Source: Mucilaginibacter gossypiicola
GTDB lineage: Bacteria; Bacteroidota; Bacteroidia; Sphingobacteriales; Sphingobacteriaceae
Length of the DNA: 64,000 bases
Assembly (NCBI RefSeq): GCF_900110105.1
Contig: NZ_FOCL01000002.1
Span: 310,001 to 374,000, forward strand
Direction: 5' to 3'
A program made the translations under genes and the position numbers. This document shows positions 26,598-36,133 of the stretch, piece after piece (position 1 is the first letter of the stretch; every line of letters begins with the position of its first letter). The notes below the pieces were generated by a model. The model saw nothing but the letters and a program-made list of their open reading frames with translations. It ran no database searches and was not told the DNA's origin.

Positions 26598-27836
26598 ATG
26601 AATATTAACGAAATACTTACTATTACCATCGTACTGGCTGCGATATTTGCCTATATCAATCACCGGTGGATCAAATGGCCCCCTACAATAGGTATTATGA
26701 TCCTGTCCCTGGTTTCTTCCATACTCATGGTGGCCCTTGGCTGCTCTCATTACCTGCTCTCCATGAAAGCCATCGAACTGGCCTCTTCTATCGATTTCCA
26801 AGATGTACTGATGAATTTCATGCTGAGTTTTTTATTGTTTGCAGGGGCGATTCACATTGATGCGGGCAAATTAAAGCAAGAACGCATCCCTGTTATCGTG
26901 CTCGCTACTATCGGTATTCTAATTTCCACTTTTCTGGTTGGCGGAATGGTATGGTTTTTATTTGGGCTATTCCATTTTCCTATTCCTTTTATATATTGCC
27001 TTTTATTTGGCGCATTGATATCCCCCACCGACCCGATAGCGGTTTTAGGGATCTTAAAAGAAGCTAAAATACCGGCTTCGCTTGAACTTAAGATCTCCGG
27101 AGAATCCCTGTTCAATGACGGCGTTGCGGTAGTAATCTTCATCAGCATTGCTGAGGTAGCCAAATCAGGAGATTTTTCGGCTGTGGATGTGGGAAAGCTG
27201 TTTTTTCAGGAGGCCATTGGCGGGCTGTTGTTTGGGGCCATTTTGGGTTACGCCGGCTTCCGGGCGCTGCGTTCCATCGACGATTATAAAGTAGAAACGT
27301 TGATAACGCTGGCTGTAGTGATGGGCGGTTATTTTATCGCGGGCCATCTCCATGTTTCCGGACCGCTGGCTATGGTAGTTGCCGGTATGATCATCGGTAC
27401 CAAAGCCAAAGAGGAAGGCGTTTCTGATATTACCAGGGACTATCTGGGCAAATTCTGGGAACTGATTGACGAGATCCTCAACGCAGTTCTTTTTCTGTTT
27501 ATCGGATTGGAAATGCTGATCATCAAAGCTAATACGACGGTGCTGATCATTGCCGGTTTTTCTATCCTGATCGTATTGCTGGCCCGATGGATCTCTGTGA
27601 TCATACCTGTTTTCTTTTTAAGGTATAAAATTAAATTCGAAAGGCATGCTGTTGCCATCCTGACCTGGGGTGGTTTACGCGGTGGGATTTCGGTAGCGCT
27701 GGCTCTTTCGTTAGGCAGCAATATGTACCGCGATCAATTTGTGCTTATTACCTATGTCATCGTAGTTTTCTCGATATTGGTACAAGGACTAACCATTGGG
27801 AAAATGGCAAAAAAACTTCTTCAACCAGCTAAATGA
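26598..27836 (+). CDS. CPA1-type Na+/H+ antiporter (NhaP/NhaA-like)
   Basis: 412 residues, about twelve membrane helices. CPA1 signatures are clear: [19 protein letters not shown] (ion-binding region), [15 protein letters not shown] (the Asn-Asp pair), and [13 protein letters not shown] with [17 protein letters not shown]. It should exchange Na+ (or K+) for protons at the inner membrane. It is followed seven bases later by a DUF389 gene. An unrelated NhaA-type antiporter lies at 31.4 kb. Confidence 0.94.
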   Translation: MNINEILTITIVLAAIFAYINHRWIKWPPTIGIMILSLVSSILMVALGCSHYLLSMKAIELASSIDFQDVLMNFMLSFLLFAGAIHIDAGKLKQERIPVIVLATIGILISTFLVGGMVWFLFGLFHFPIPFIYCLLFGALISPTDPIAVLGILKEAKIPASLELKISGESLFNDGVAVVIFISIAEVAKSGDFSAVDVGKLFFQEAIGGLLFGAILGYAGFRALRSIDDYKVETLITLAVVMGGYFIAGHLHVSGPLAMVVAGMIIGTKAKEEGVSDITRDYLGKFWELIDEILNAVLFLFIGLEMLIIKANTTVLIIAGFSILIVLLARWISVIIPVFFLRYKIKFERHAVAILTWGGLRGGISVALALSLGSNMYRDQFVLITYVIVVFSILVQGLTIGKMAKKLLQPAK

Positions 27837-27843
27837 ATAAGTA

Positions 27844-29166
27844 ATGATGAATACCTTACAAAGTATCCGGCGGTTTTTGAACTATCGCTTTAACCTGCAG
27901 GAAGATCGCGCGGATGAACAGGTAATTACCGGGTCAATACGCAAAAATGTCGATTTTAAAGGGGCTAATCTGTGGGCCCTGATCTTTGCTATTTTTGTGG
28001 CCTGCATAGGGCTTAATGTGAACTCAACGGCAGTGATCATAGGCGCGATGCTGATTTCTCCCATCATGGGCCCGGTTATGGGAATTGGGCTTGGCATTGG
28101 GATCAACGACCTGGACCTGGTGAAAAAAGGGCTTAAAAATCTTTTCGTGGCATCGCTTATTGGAATACTCGCTTCAACTGTATATTTCCTGATCACCCCG
28201 TTACATGATGCGCAATCCGAACTTCTTGCCCGCACTTCACCCTCTATTTGGGATGTGTTTATTGCTTTCTTTGGTGGTATGGCCGGTATGGTTGCCGCTA
28301 CCCGCAAAGAAAAAAGCAACGTTATCCCCGGCGTGGCTATCGCGACCGCGCTCATGCCGCCGTTGTGTACCGCTGGATTTGGCATCGCTATGGGCAACTG
28401 GTTTTTCTTCCTGGGAGCCATTTATCTTTATTTTATTAACAGCGTGTTTATAGCAATAGCTGCATTTGTCATAGCGCGTTACGTAAAGTTGAAAAGGCAT
28501 CATTTTGAAGACATAGCAACGGAAAAAAAGGTGAACCGGTACATTATTGCCATTGTAATTATAACAGTTCTCCCAAGTATCATCATGGCTTATCGTATCG
28601 TTGATAAAAGTATTTTTGAAACTAACGCCCGTAAATTTGTTGCAGAGCAGTTCAATTTCAATAATACACAGGTGGTATCAAAGTCATTCGCATACAGCAC
28701 CAAACAAAAATCTATCGAGGTGTTATTAATAGGGGCTGAACTTGATAAACACGTATTGGATACGTTGAACAAAAAGCTGGAACACTACCGTCTTAAAGGG
28801 GTTGAACTACACGTCCGCCAGGGGTTGAATGCACAGCAGCACATTGATCTCTCTCAAATAAAGGCGAGCATCCTGGAGGATGTATTCAATCAGGTGCCTA
28901 AAGAGGATACTGTTCATACGGTCGTCTTAAAAACTTTATTAGAGGATTCCACGGTGTTGAAAGAAATAAAAATATTGTATCCTCAAATTCGTTCATATGG
29001 GCTAAGTAAAGTCGTTTTGCAGCGGACAGATACTTTAAAGGCAGACACGCAGCGGATGGCGCTGATCAGGTTTCAGAAAAGACCGTCCGAATCTGAAGTG
29101 AAGAGATTGCAGGAATGGCTTAGGGTGAGATACGGGCAAGGTGATATTAAAGTAATTACCGAATGA
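27844..29166 (+). CDS. DUF389 family membrane protein
   Basis: 440 residues. The membrane core (about 40-240) has the DUF389 hallmarks STAVIIGAMLISPIMGPVMG, IGINDLDLVKKGL, PLHDAQSELLARTSPSIWDV and VAIATALMPPLCTAGFG. The C-terminal 190 residues form a soluble domain. The substrate is unknown. The start ATG ATG lies seven bases after the antiporter stop, so the two form an operon. Confidence 0.93.
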   Translation: MMNTLQSIRRFLNYRFNLQEDRADEQVITGSIRKNVDFKGANLWALIFAIFVACIGLNVNSTAVIIGAMLISPIMGPVMGIGLGIGINDLDLVKKGLKNLFVASLIGILASTVYFLITPLHDAQSELLARTSPSIWDVFIAFFGGMAGMVAATRKEKSNVIPGVAIATALMPPLCTAGFGIAMGNWFFFLGAIYLYFINSVFIAIAAFVIARYVKLKRHHFEDIATEKKVNRYIIAIVIITVLPSIIMAYRIVDKSIFETNARKFVAEQFNFNNTQVVSKSFAYSTKQKSIEVLLIGAELDKHVLDTLNKKLEHYRLKGVELHVRQGLNAQQHIDLSQIKASILEDVFNQVPKEDTVHTVVLKTLLEDSTVLKEIKILYPQIRSYGLSKVVLQRTDTLKADTQRMALIRFQKRPSESEVKRLQEWLRVRYGQGDIKVITE

Positions 29167-29206
29167 ATTGAGATATGATTGTAGTTAATAACAATTTCAA
29201 TCGCTT

Positions 29207-30583
29207 TTAACTATCCTGTAACAGTGAAAACGATATGTGTACTTGGTTGGTGTTCTGATCAATGATATTATAGCTAACACGGGCCTTATGATATTCGAGT
29301 ACCCGCTTAACTATACTCAACCCGATTCCGCTTCCGGCAATGTTTCCAATATTGCTGCCTCTGTAAAAGGCGGTAAAAAGAGTGGCTGTATCTTCTATTT
29401 TTGGCACTTCACCGGTATTGGTAATCAGAAGCTCCGCTTCCTGATCACGCTGCCGGATCAGGCATTCCAATAAATGATTATCAGAGTAGATATAGGCATT
29501 CTTAAAAAGATTTAACAGCACGATCTTTAAAAGGGTTTCGTCACCAAGTATTTCCGGTTCTGCTGCATTCCCCGTGTTGTTTTCTATTTCAAACTTCAAT
29601 TTAAAATCCGGGAAAACTTTTGACAAGTCGGCTACTGTATTAAATATCAGTTCATCCAGCCTGATCTTCGTGAAAGAAAGTTTATGTTCACTGCTATTGA
29701 TGTCGGCCAATGCCACCAGTGAACTGATAATTTCGGAAAGCTGAAAGGTGTCTTCGAAAATACTGGTCAGGTTTGCCCTTATAATGTTGTCCAGGTCTGG
29801 TCGCTGAATTAAATTCTCTATTTGTGCTGCCACACGGGCAACAGGGGTACGTAATTCGTGGGAAGCATTGCCCGTAAACTCCTTTTGCCTGTTATAGGCA
29901 TTGTCGATCCGGTCCATCATCTGGTTAAAGGAATGGGCCAGCGCGTTGATTTCATCTTCCCTTTTAGCCTCTGATAGCCTGATCTTTAAATTACTATCCG
30001 TGATCTCCTGTATTCGTTTGCGGAAGTTATCCAGAGGCTGTAATGCTTTTTTACTCAGACTGAAAGATAAAAGCCAGACAATGGCGGTACCTATGATAAA
30101 GGCACCAAACAGGAGGTATTTTAAATAATTAAGTTTATTGTTGTCGTAGGTGTCTTCGGCCGATACGGCAACATAATAATGTTTGTGGTCATACGTATAG
30201 TACAGCCCGAGTACATCATATTGTGCTGTCTTTTTAAATACTCTGCGTTTGGTTCTTATCTGGTCAAGATCGGCTTTTGTTAAATTTACCGTTAGTGTGT
30301 CGTTGCTATTGTAAATGAGTTTGTAATTTTCGTCGTATATCTGGGTGTTTTCTTTGTAAAGCTTATTGATACTGTTACTGTCGATGATCTTTTGCATCTT
30401 GTAATCGATCTCTTTGACCTCGATCAGCAACTTTGCTGTTGTCTGCGCTTTTTCGGCCATTAATGCAGAAAACTCATCCTGCCTGAAGTGGGCAAAAAGC
30501 AGGTAAACTGTTAAAGTAACAGTCGCCAAAAGTACTGAAAACAAAGAGCTGAAAATAAAGGAGAAGCGCTGTTTTAAATTCAT
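29207..30583 (-). CDS. Sensor histidine kinase with HAMP domain
   Basis: 458 residues: membrane helix 10-31, a periplasmic sensor domain of ~130 residues, second helix around 155-172, HAMP, then H-box NASHELRTPVARV (near residue 240), N-box LLNLFKNAYIYS and G-boxes GSGIGLSIVKRV. It phosphorylates the OmpR-type regulator upstream in transcription order; that regulator's stop overlaps this gene's start by four bases. The ligand is unknown, but the surrounding genes point to ion or envelope stress. Confidence 0.94.
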   Translation of the reverse strand: MNLKQRFSFIFSSLFSVLLATVTLTVYLLFAHFRQDEFSALMAEKAQTTAKLLIEVKEIDYKMQKIIDSNSINKLYKENTQIYDENYKLIYNSNDTLTVNLTKADLDQIRTKRRVFKKTAQYDVLGLYYTYDHKHYYVAVSAEDTYDNNKLNYLKYLLFGAFIIGTAIVWLLSFSLSKKALQPLDNFRKRIQEITDSNLKIRLSEAKREDEINALAHSFNQMMDRIDNAYNRQKEFTGNASHELRTPVARVAAQIENLIQRPDLDNIIRANLTSIFEDTFQLSEIISSLVALADINSSEHKLSFTKIRLDELIFNTVADLSKVFPDFKLKFEIENNTGNAAEPEILGDETLLKIVLLNLFKNAYIYSDNHLLECLIRQRDQEAELLITNTGEVPKIEDTATLFTAFYRGSNIGNIAGSGIGLSIVKRVLEYHKARVSYNIIDQNTNQVHISFSLLQDS

Positions 30584-31260
30584 TTGAGATAATAGCCAAA
30601 TCCTGCACGGGTATGAACCAGTGGCCTGTTAAAACCTTTATCAATTTTGTTTCTTAAATAATTGATATATACCTCTATGGTATTGGTACCTGTTTCAAAA
30701 TTGATATCCCATACCTTGTTCGCAATCGTCTGTTTGGAAACCGGCTTACCATTTTCCATCGCAAGTAATTCGATCAGTTTATATTCCTTGGGGGTCAGGG
30801 CGATTTCCTTTCCGGCCCTGGTTACCTTCATCTCGCCGGTATAAATCATCAGGTCATCAACAATAATGGTTTGCCTGTTATCCTCGCCGGTATGATAGCT
30901 TCTCCGCAGGAGGGCATTAATGCGTATGAATAATTCTTCCAGGTGAAATGGCTTGACGAGATAATCGTCTGCGCCGGATTCAAACGCTATGATTTTGTTC
31001 TCTACGTCACTATAGGCCGTTAACATTAGGATTGGCTTGTTCTTATCTGTTGCTCTGATTTTTTTACATACCTCTATGCCGTTAAGGGAAGGAACATTGA
31101 CATCCAAAATATACAGTTCATAGTTTTCAATCAGGAGATGCTTGAAAAATAACTTACCATCGTAAACGACATCGCAAAGCAACCCCCGGCTGTCCAGGAA
31201 AATCTTGATTTCATTGGACATTTTATAATCGTCTTCTAATAGCAGAATTTTGTAGATCAT
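30580..31260 (-). CDS. OmpR-family response regulator
   Basis: 226 residues: receiver domain with DDYK acidic pair, phospho-acceptor D in YILDVNVPSLNG (near 53), K in GADDYLVKPFHL, then a winged-helix output domain with EIALTPKEYKLIELLAMENGKP and the recognition region GTNTIEVYINYLRNKID. It is translationally coupled to the downstream histidine kinase. It probably controls some of the adjacent transporter genes, inferred from proximity only. Confidence 0.95.
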   Translation of the reverse strand: MIYKILLLEDDYKMSNEIKIFLDSRGLLCDVVYDGKLFFKHLLIENYELYILDVNVPSLNGIEVCKKIRATDKNKPILMLTAYSDVENKIIAFESGADDYLVKPFHLEELFIRINALLRRSYHTGEDNRQTIIVDDLMIYTGEMKVTRAGKEIALTPKEYKLIELLAMENGKPVSKQTIANKVWDINFETGTNTIEVYINYLRNKIDKGFNRPLVHTRAGFGYYLK

Positions 31261-31404
31261 GTATAATGAAGAGAGAGTTGTAAAAACGTAACGGACAATG
31301 ACCCAATATACAGATAAAGCTCCGGTTGATTAATCCGAAGCTTTAAATAACAGTCATTATTTCCCTAAAATAATGCCCCGAAACAAGATATATGAGTATA
31401 TAAC

Positions 31405-32631
31405 TTATCCTAGTTCCAGTTCCAGTTTACCTTCGGCTGTTGAAGGGGCTTGCTCTGTTTCACCATGATGTTCAAATTTCATGTTTACACTAATGATCAG
31501 AAAGTAAGCCATACTGAATATCAATGACAATAGAACGCTGACCAATATGGCAACCTTAGCGATATCCTGAAAAGCTTCCGCTTTAAAGGCCAGCATGGTA
31601 GTAAATATTGACATCGTGAAACCGATACCTGCAAGTGTTCCCATCCCGAAAACCTGCTTCCACTCCACATTACGCGGTAAACTGGCAACTTTACAGGCCA
31701 CCAGTATTCTGCTGAACAGGAAAATACCGATGGGTTTGCCAATCACCAGACCGAATATGATACCCAGGCCAACGGTAGTTCCTAACGCACCTATTATATG
31801 GTCCGGCATTAATATCGCTGTGTTTGCTAAGGCAAACAATGGAATGATCAGGAAATTCACCCAGCGGTGTATAGCCTTTTCAATTTTCGGTAGTTCCGCA
31901 ACTGGTGTGGCGAAAGCCACCAAAACACCAACAATGCTTGACTCTATTCCAGAGTTAAAAAAAGCATACCAAAGCCCCAGGGATAATACAATTTGTACAG
32001 GACCAAATTTCATCTTTGTATAATTAACAGCTAACAATGCAGCATAGAGGAGGGCACCGACACCAAGAAAAAGCCAATTGATGTGCCCGCCATAAAACAG
32101 CGCAATCACAACAATAGCCCCAAGGTCATCAATAATGGCGAGTGCCATTAGCAGTATTTTTAAACCCACAGGTATTCGTTTGCCCAGTAAGGAGGCTATA
32201 CCAACAGAAAAAGCTATGTCGGTAGCAGTTGGTATCCCCCAGCCGTGCAGGTAACTGGTATGTAGGTTAAAAGCAACAAATATCAGTGCGGGTACGGCCA
32301 TCCCCCCCAGGGCTGCCCCAAAAGGAAGCACCGCCTTTTTGAAGGATGAAAGTTCTCCGCTGACCAGTTCTCGTTTAATTTCCATTCCGGCCATCAAAAA
32401 GAAAAAAGCCATCAGGAAATTGTTGATCCAGCTTAAAAAGTTTTCGGGCAAGGGTATAGATGAGAGAGTTAATAGATCACCATGCCAAAACTGTTTGTAG
32501 GCAGTAGCGAATCCCGAATTAGCCAGGCACATAGACAATACAGTGCAGGCTATTAACATCAGGCCGGTAAAACGGCTGTCATTAATCAAGATCCTTAATG
32601 GATTGATGGCTTTTAATAATATCCTTTTCAT
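31405..32631 (-). CDS. nhaA: Na+/H+ antiporter NhaA
   Basis: 408 residues, full length. NhaA signatures: AFFFLMAGMEIKRELVSGELS, PTATDIAFSVGIASLLGKR and the essential aspartate pair in LAIIDDLGAIVVIALFY. Late helices (GMGTLAGIGFTMSIFTTML) are also present. It exports Na+ or Li+ in exchange for two protons, important at alkaline pH and high salt. It is minus strand and stands alone, with about 140 bases before the two-component pair and 72 bases after amt. Confidence 0.96.
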   Translation of the reverse strand: MKRILLKAINPLRILINDSRFTGLMLIACTVLSMCLANSGFATAYKQFWHGDLLTLSSIPLPENFLSWINNFLMAFFFLMAGMEIKRELVSGELSSFKKAVLPFGAALGGMAVPALIFVAFNLHTSYLHGWGIPTATDIAFSVGIASLLGKRIPVGLKILLMALAIIDDLGAIVVIALFYGGHINWLFLGVGALLYAALLAVNYTKMKFGPVQIVLSLGLWYAFFNSGIESSIVGVLVAFATPVAELPKIEKAIHRWVNFLIIPLFALANTAILMPDHIIGALGTTVGLGIIFGLVIGKPIGIFLFSRILVACKVASLPRNVEWKQVFGMGTLAGIGFTMSIFTTMLAFKAEAFQDIAKVAILVSVLLSLIFSMAYFLIISVNMKFEHHGETEQAPSTAEGKLELELG

Positions 32632-32703
32632 AGACAGTTCCCTTTCCTTTTAATAAAATTACCTGCCCCTCGCAGGCAGGTAATTTTCAACTTTCAAACT
32701 AAA

Positions 32704-34233
32704 TTAATCGACGTAGCCCAAAACACCCATTTCTGGTATGTCCAATCCGGCAACTTCGTCTTCCGCTTTAACCCTGATCGGGGTTATTTTATTTGATATC
32801 TTAAAGAAGATATACATCACTATGAATACAAAAACTCCGCAGGTGAGCGTGCCTACGCATTGCGCACCAAACTGGCTCGCATCGCCATAAAACAAACCTT
32901 TCACTGGTCCGGCAACCCCGTTCCAGCCATCACCATAAGAGCCGTCGGCAAATAGGCCCAACGATAATACTCCCCATGCGCCGTTTACACCGTGTACTGC
33001 AAAAGCGCCTACCGGATCGTCTATTCTGAGTTTGTTGTCCATTAAATGAATGGTTAAAACTACCAGACAACCCGCTATAGCGCCGATGATAACCGATGAT
33101 ATCGAGTTTACGAACGCGCAGGGCGCAGTAATTGCCACTAAACCAGCCAGCATACCATTCGCCAGCATACCTGGGTCCGGTTTCTTTTTCTGTATATAAA
33201 GAAGTACCAATACGGCCAGTGTTCCGGCGGTGCCGGCCATCATGGTATTAACCGCGACAATGCTGATACGGAAATCGCCGCCGGCTAAAGTTGACCCGGG
33301 GTTGAATCCAAACCAGCCCAAAGCCAGGATGAATGTGCCCAGTAAAGCCATCGGTATATTGTGACCGGGGATTGTATTTGCGGTACCATCGGCATTGAAT
33401 TTGCCAATACGTGGCCCAATAATGATAGCACCGGCAAGGGCAGCGACACCACCCACCATGTGTACAACGGATGAGCCTGCAAAGTCAACCATGCCATGGC
33501 CTAAATGAAAGTTAGCACCTAATTGAGACAGCCATCCGCCGCCCCATACCCAGTTGCCATATAATGGATATACAAACATGGAGATAAACAAACCGAAGAT
33601 AAGGAATGACTTGAACGACCATCTTTCGGCCATAGAGCCAGTTGGGATAGTAGCTGTAGTATCCATAAACACCATCTGGAACAGGAATAATGTAAATACA
33701 CCCACATCATACACTTTACTGTTCAGGAAAAAACCTACAGAACCGGCAATGCCAAAATCATGACCGAATAAATTTACTACAACTTCATGGCTAACTACGC
33801 CGGGAGCACCGCCTAAAGTAGCCGCATTTAGCGCACCGCCAAACATAAAGGCAAAGCCACATATCCAGAAACCAAACATACCCAGTGCGTAAACCAAAAA
33901 GTTCATACCCATGGTATGCGCTACATTTTTCTTTTGCGTAAAGCCTGTTTCAACCAGCGCGAAACCGGCCTGCATGAACATTACAAGGAAACCCGCGATA
34001 AGCGTCCACATGATGTTGATGGCAATTTTGTTATGCCCGACAGCGTCGCCAAGTTCAGCCGCAGTCGGAGCACCTGGCTTGGCCGCTGTAACATCTGTAA
34101 TGGTACCGGTCTTTCCTCCAGTTGAATCCTGCGCAAAAGAGCGGACAGGCTCGATTAAAACAAAAGCAATGAGTAAAATCATACCTAAAACCAGGTATGC
34201 GGGGATTTTTTTGTGTAGAATTTTAATTTTCAT
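32704..34233 (-). CDS. amt: Ammonium transporter (Amt family)
   Basis: 509 residues with an N-terminal signal-like segment and about eleven membrane helices. Family features: WTLIAGFLVMFMQAGFALVETG, the first pore histidine region GSSVVHMVGGVAALAG, the second (FAVHGVNGAWGVLSLG), and DPVGAFAVHG. It conducts ammonium across the inner membrane. A PII (glnK) gene, usually adjacent to amt, is not seen on either side. The 5' region holds two sets of direct repeats. Confidence 0.95.
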   Translation of the reverse strand: MKIKILHKKIPAYLVLGMILLIAFVLIEPVRSFAQDSTGGKTGTITDVTAAKPGAPTAAELGDAVGHNKIAINIMWTLIAGFLVMFMQAGFALVETGFTQKKNVAHTMGMNFLVYALGMFGFWICGFAFMFGGALNAATLGGAPGVVSHEVVVNLFGHDFGIAGSVGFFLNSKVYDVGVFTLFLFQMVFMDTTATIPTGSMAERWSFKSFLIFGLFISMFVYPLYGNWVWGGGWLSQLGANFHLGHGMVDFAGSSVVHMVGGVAALAGAIIIGPRIGKFNADGTANTIPGHNIPMALLGTFILALGWFGFNPGSTLAGGDFRISIVAVNTMMAGTAGTLAVLVLLYIQKKKPDPGMLANGMLAGLVAITAPCAFVNSISSVIIGAIAGCLVVLTIHLMDNKLRIDDPVGAFAVHGVNGAWGVLSLGLFADGSYGDGWNGVAGPVKGLFYGDASQFGAQCVGTLTCGVFVFIVMYIFFKISNKITPIRVKAEDEVAGLDIPEMGVLGYVD

Positions 34234-34378
34234 GTGTTAAAAGGGTTAGTTTGGTTTGATTTGCATGTGATTTTTAAGCTTTTTTTAATATTGAATCTAA
34301 ATACCAGGCATTGCATGGTGTTTTTCAATGAAGTTAAAGTGATTTATGCTAAAAATACACATTAATGAAACGTTAAAA

Positions 34379-34475
34379 CCTTAGAAAAACCTTAGAATTT
34401 AAATTAGACCGCGTTTTAAAATGGGTTATAGATAGTTTTATGAAGAATTTCAGACTTTAATGCGTTTTAAAATGG
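34379..34475. promoter_or_regulatory. Direct repeats upstream of amt, possible operator
   Basis: CCTTAGAA occurs at 34379-34386 and 34390-34397, one helical turn (11 bp) apart. GCGTTTTAAAATGG occurs at 34411-34424 and 34462-34475, 51 bp apart, about five turns. All lie 146-242 bases upstream of the amt ATG (minus strand) and upstream of the small gene at 34583. Such phasing fits binding by a regulator on one face of the helix. Confidence 0.45.
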
Positions 34476-34582
34476 CTTAAGTGATTTAAAATGTCGTTAA
34501 AATTCAAATTTTACTATTGGTTTAAATGGAAAATATATTAAATCGACGCTCACTTAAATAAAATGCCATAATTCTAACAAAA

Positions 34583-34765
34583 ATGATAGCTACAATCGCC
34601 AAAATTGCGCTGTTTTTGTGCATAATTGCCTTGCCCCTGTTGCCGACTCAGAAAAGAAGGCGAGTTAAGCTTTCCAAAAAGCAGGCAACGGAAGAACGAT
34701 CACAGTACGCCGTTAACGAGGATGGTTATATCGAAGTGTTCAAGCAAGAGGAAAAGGAGTTTTAG
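34583..34765 (+). CDS. Very small membrane protein
   Basis: 60 residues: one hydrophobic segment (about 4-20, IAKIALFLCIIALPLLP), then a basic stretch (KRRRVKLSKKQA) and an acidic C-terminus (EDGYIEVFKQEEKEF). It is divergent from amt across a 349-base AT-rich region. No family is recognised. It is supported only by its topology and an ATG with an A-rich leader. Confidence 0.45.
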   Translation: MIATIAKIALFLCIIALPLLPTQKRRRVKLSKKQATEERSQYAVNEDGYIEVFKQEEKEF

Positions 34766-35361
34766 ATTACTGCAGAGGCATGATCTATAGTTTTCAAATT
34801 AAATACCTCTATAACAGCCAGGTAAACCGATAATGAATCTTAGTAGTTTGGCCAATATGGTTTTAGACTCGGTTTTTGACGTAAAATTTGTCCATAGGCG
34901 TAAATATTGCGAATAATAGGAGTAAATAATGTCAATACCATATTAAACATGGTTGAATTTGTTTGTCAATAGTTTGCCCTTGAATTTTTACCCGATCAAG
35001 CGCTGCTGCATCCATAATATCATTAAATAATGTTCATGATCGATAGGAGTTCATAAAGCAAAATCCGTTTTTCTTCCGCCAATTTTAATTCTATGCCTGT
35101 GCCACGTTCTAATTATGAGCATTGTCCGCGCCAGGATATCCCGAGATATTCTTTTATTATAAATTCGAGCTGCGCAATACCGGAGCCTGCTTAGGCAAAA
35201 GTACGGGCAGCCCTGTATATAAGGAAAATTGGGGTGCAAGCATTTCGTTAGCACGGGTCATCAAAAGACATTTAGGCAATTTGTCGATAAAGACAAAGGA
35301 AATCTTGATAACGTAAATCTGCCAATCTTCGGTTTTCGTAAATCAGCACAAATACTCATAG
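34766..35361. other. Intergenic region, no gene seen
   Basis: AT-rich sequence without a convincing ORF. A 64-codon frame at 35122-35316 has no recognisable family and poor start context. The region must contain the promoter for the sigma factor at 35362. Confidence 0.4.
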
Positions 35362-35931
35362 ATGCGGATCAAAAAAATAAAGCTGAGCGAGGAGATGTTG
35401 ATTAGGGCTCTGAGAGAACGCCATCCGCAGGGGGCGCGTGCTCTTTACGATATGTATTACGGTGCATTATTCGGTACCATTGCTCGTATCGTTCCGGACC
35501 AATACCAAAGTGAAGATGTCCTTCAGGAATGTTTTCTGCGGATCTGGAACCAGATCGACCAATATGATTCCAGCAAGGGTCGACTCTTTACCTGGATGGT
35601 TAATATAGCCCGTAATATGGCTATTGACCGGCTGCGTTCTAAAGGTTACCGGAACGACAGGAAGACTGGTGGTTTGGAAGGTTGCGAACATATCGCACAA
35701 AGCCATGAGGGAATTTTCGACCGCCTGGACAGCCGCCTTATCCGTAAAGGGATGGTCATATTGCAGCAAAAAGAACTTAATATCGTCGACCTCATTTATT
35801 ACCAGGGATATACCCATACCGAAGTGGCCGAGGCCCTCCAAATACCCTTAGGTACGGTAAAAACGCGTTTGCGAACAGCGCTTCAACGCCTTCGCGTTTA
35901 TTACACCTGTTATTCCCTGCAGGCGAGCTGA
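35362..35931 (+). CDS. Orphan ECF sigma factor
   Basis: 189 residues: sigma region 2 (ALYDMYYGALFGTIARIVP then QSEDVLQECFLRIWNQIDQY and FTWMVNIARNMAIDRLRSK) and region 4 (IVDLIYYQGYTHTEVAEALQ then IPLGTVKTRLRTALQRLRV). It is an extracytoplasmic-function sigma factor that directs RNA polymerase to its own promoter set. No anti-sigma gene follows; about 200 bases downstream only a decayed hydrolase on the other strand is found. Its control is therefore unclear. Confidence 0.93.
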   Translation: MRIKKIKLSEEMLIRALRERHPQGARALYDMYYGALFGTIARIVPDQYQSEDVLQECFLRIWNQIDQYDSSKGRLFTWMVNIARNMAIDRLRSKGYRNDRKTGGLEGCEHIAQSHEGIFDRLDSRLIRKGMVILQQKELNIVDLIYYQGYTHTEVAEALQIPLGTVKTRLRTALQRLRVYYTCYSLQAS

Positions 35932-36133
35932 AATATTTTGATGCGTTTATTCTGACCTTTCCAAAGCTATTAATGTTATTAATTTCAGGCGCTTTGAGTT
36001 CTTTAAATCCTACAGTAATTTGTCAATGAAGCTTCCTTTTTACGCGCTGCCGTAAACAATGGTACTACAAAAACAGGCAAAAGGTGACCTAACTTCAGCA
36101 TTTAAAATATTCAGTTCAACTATTCATCAGCGG

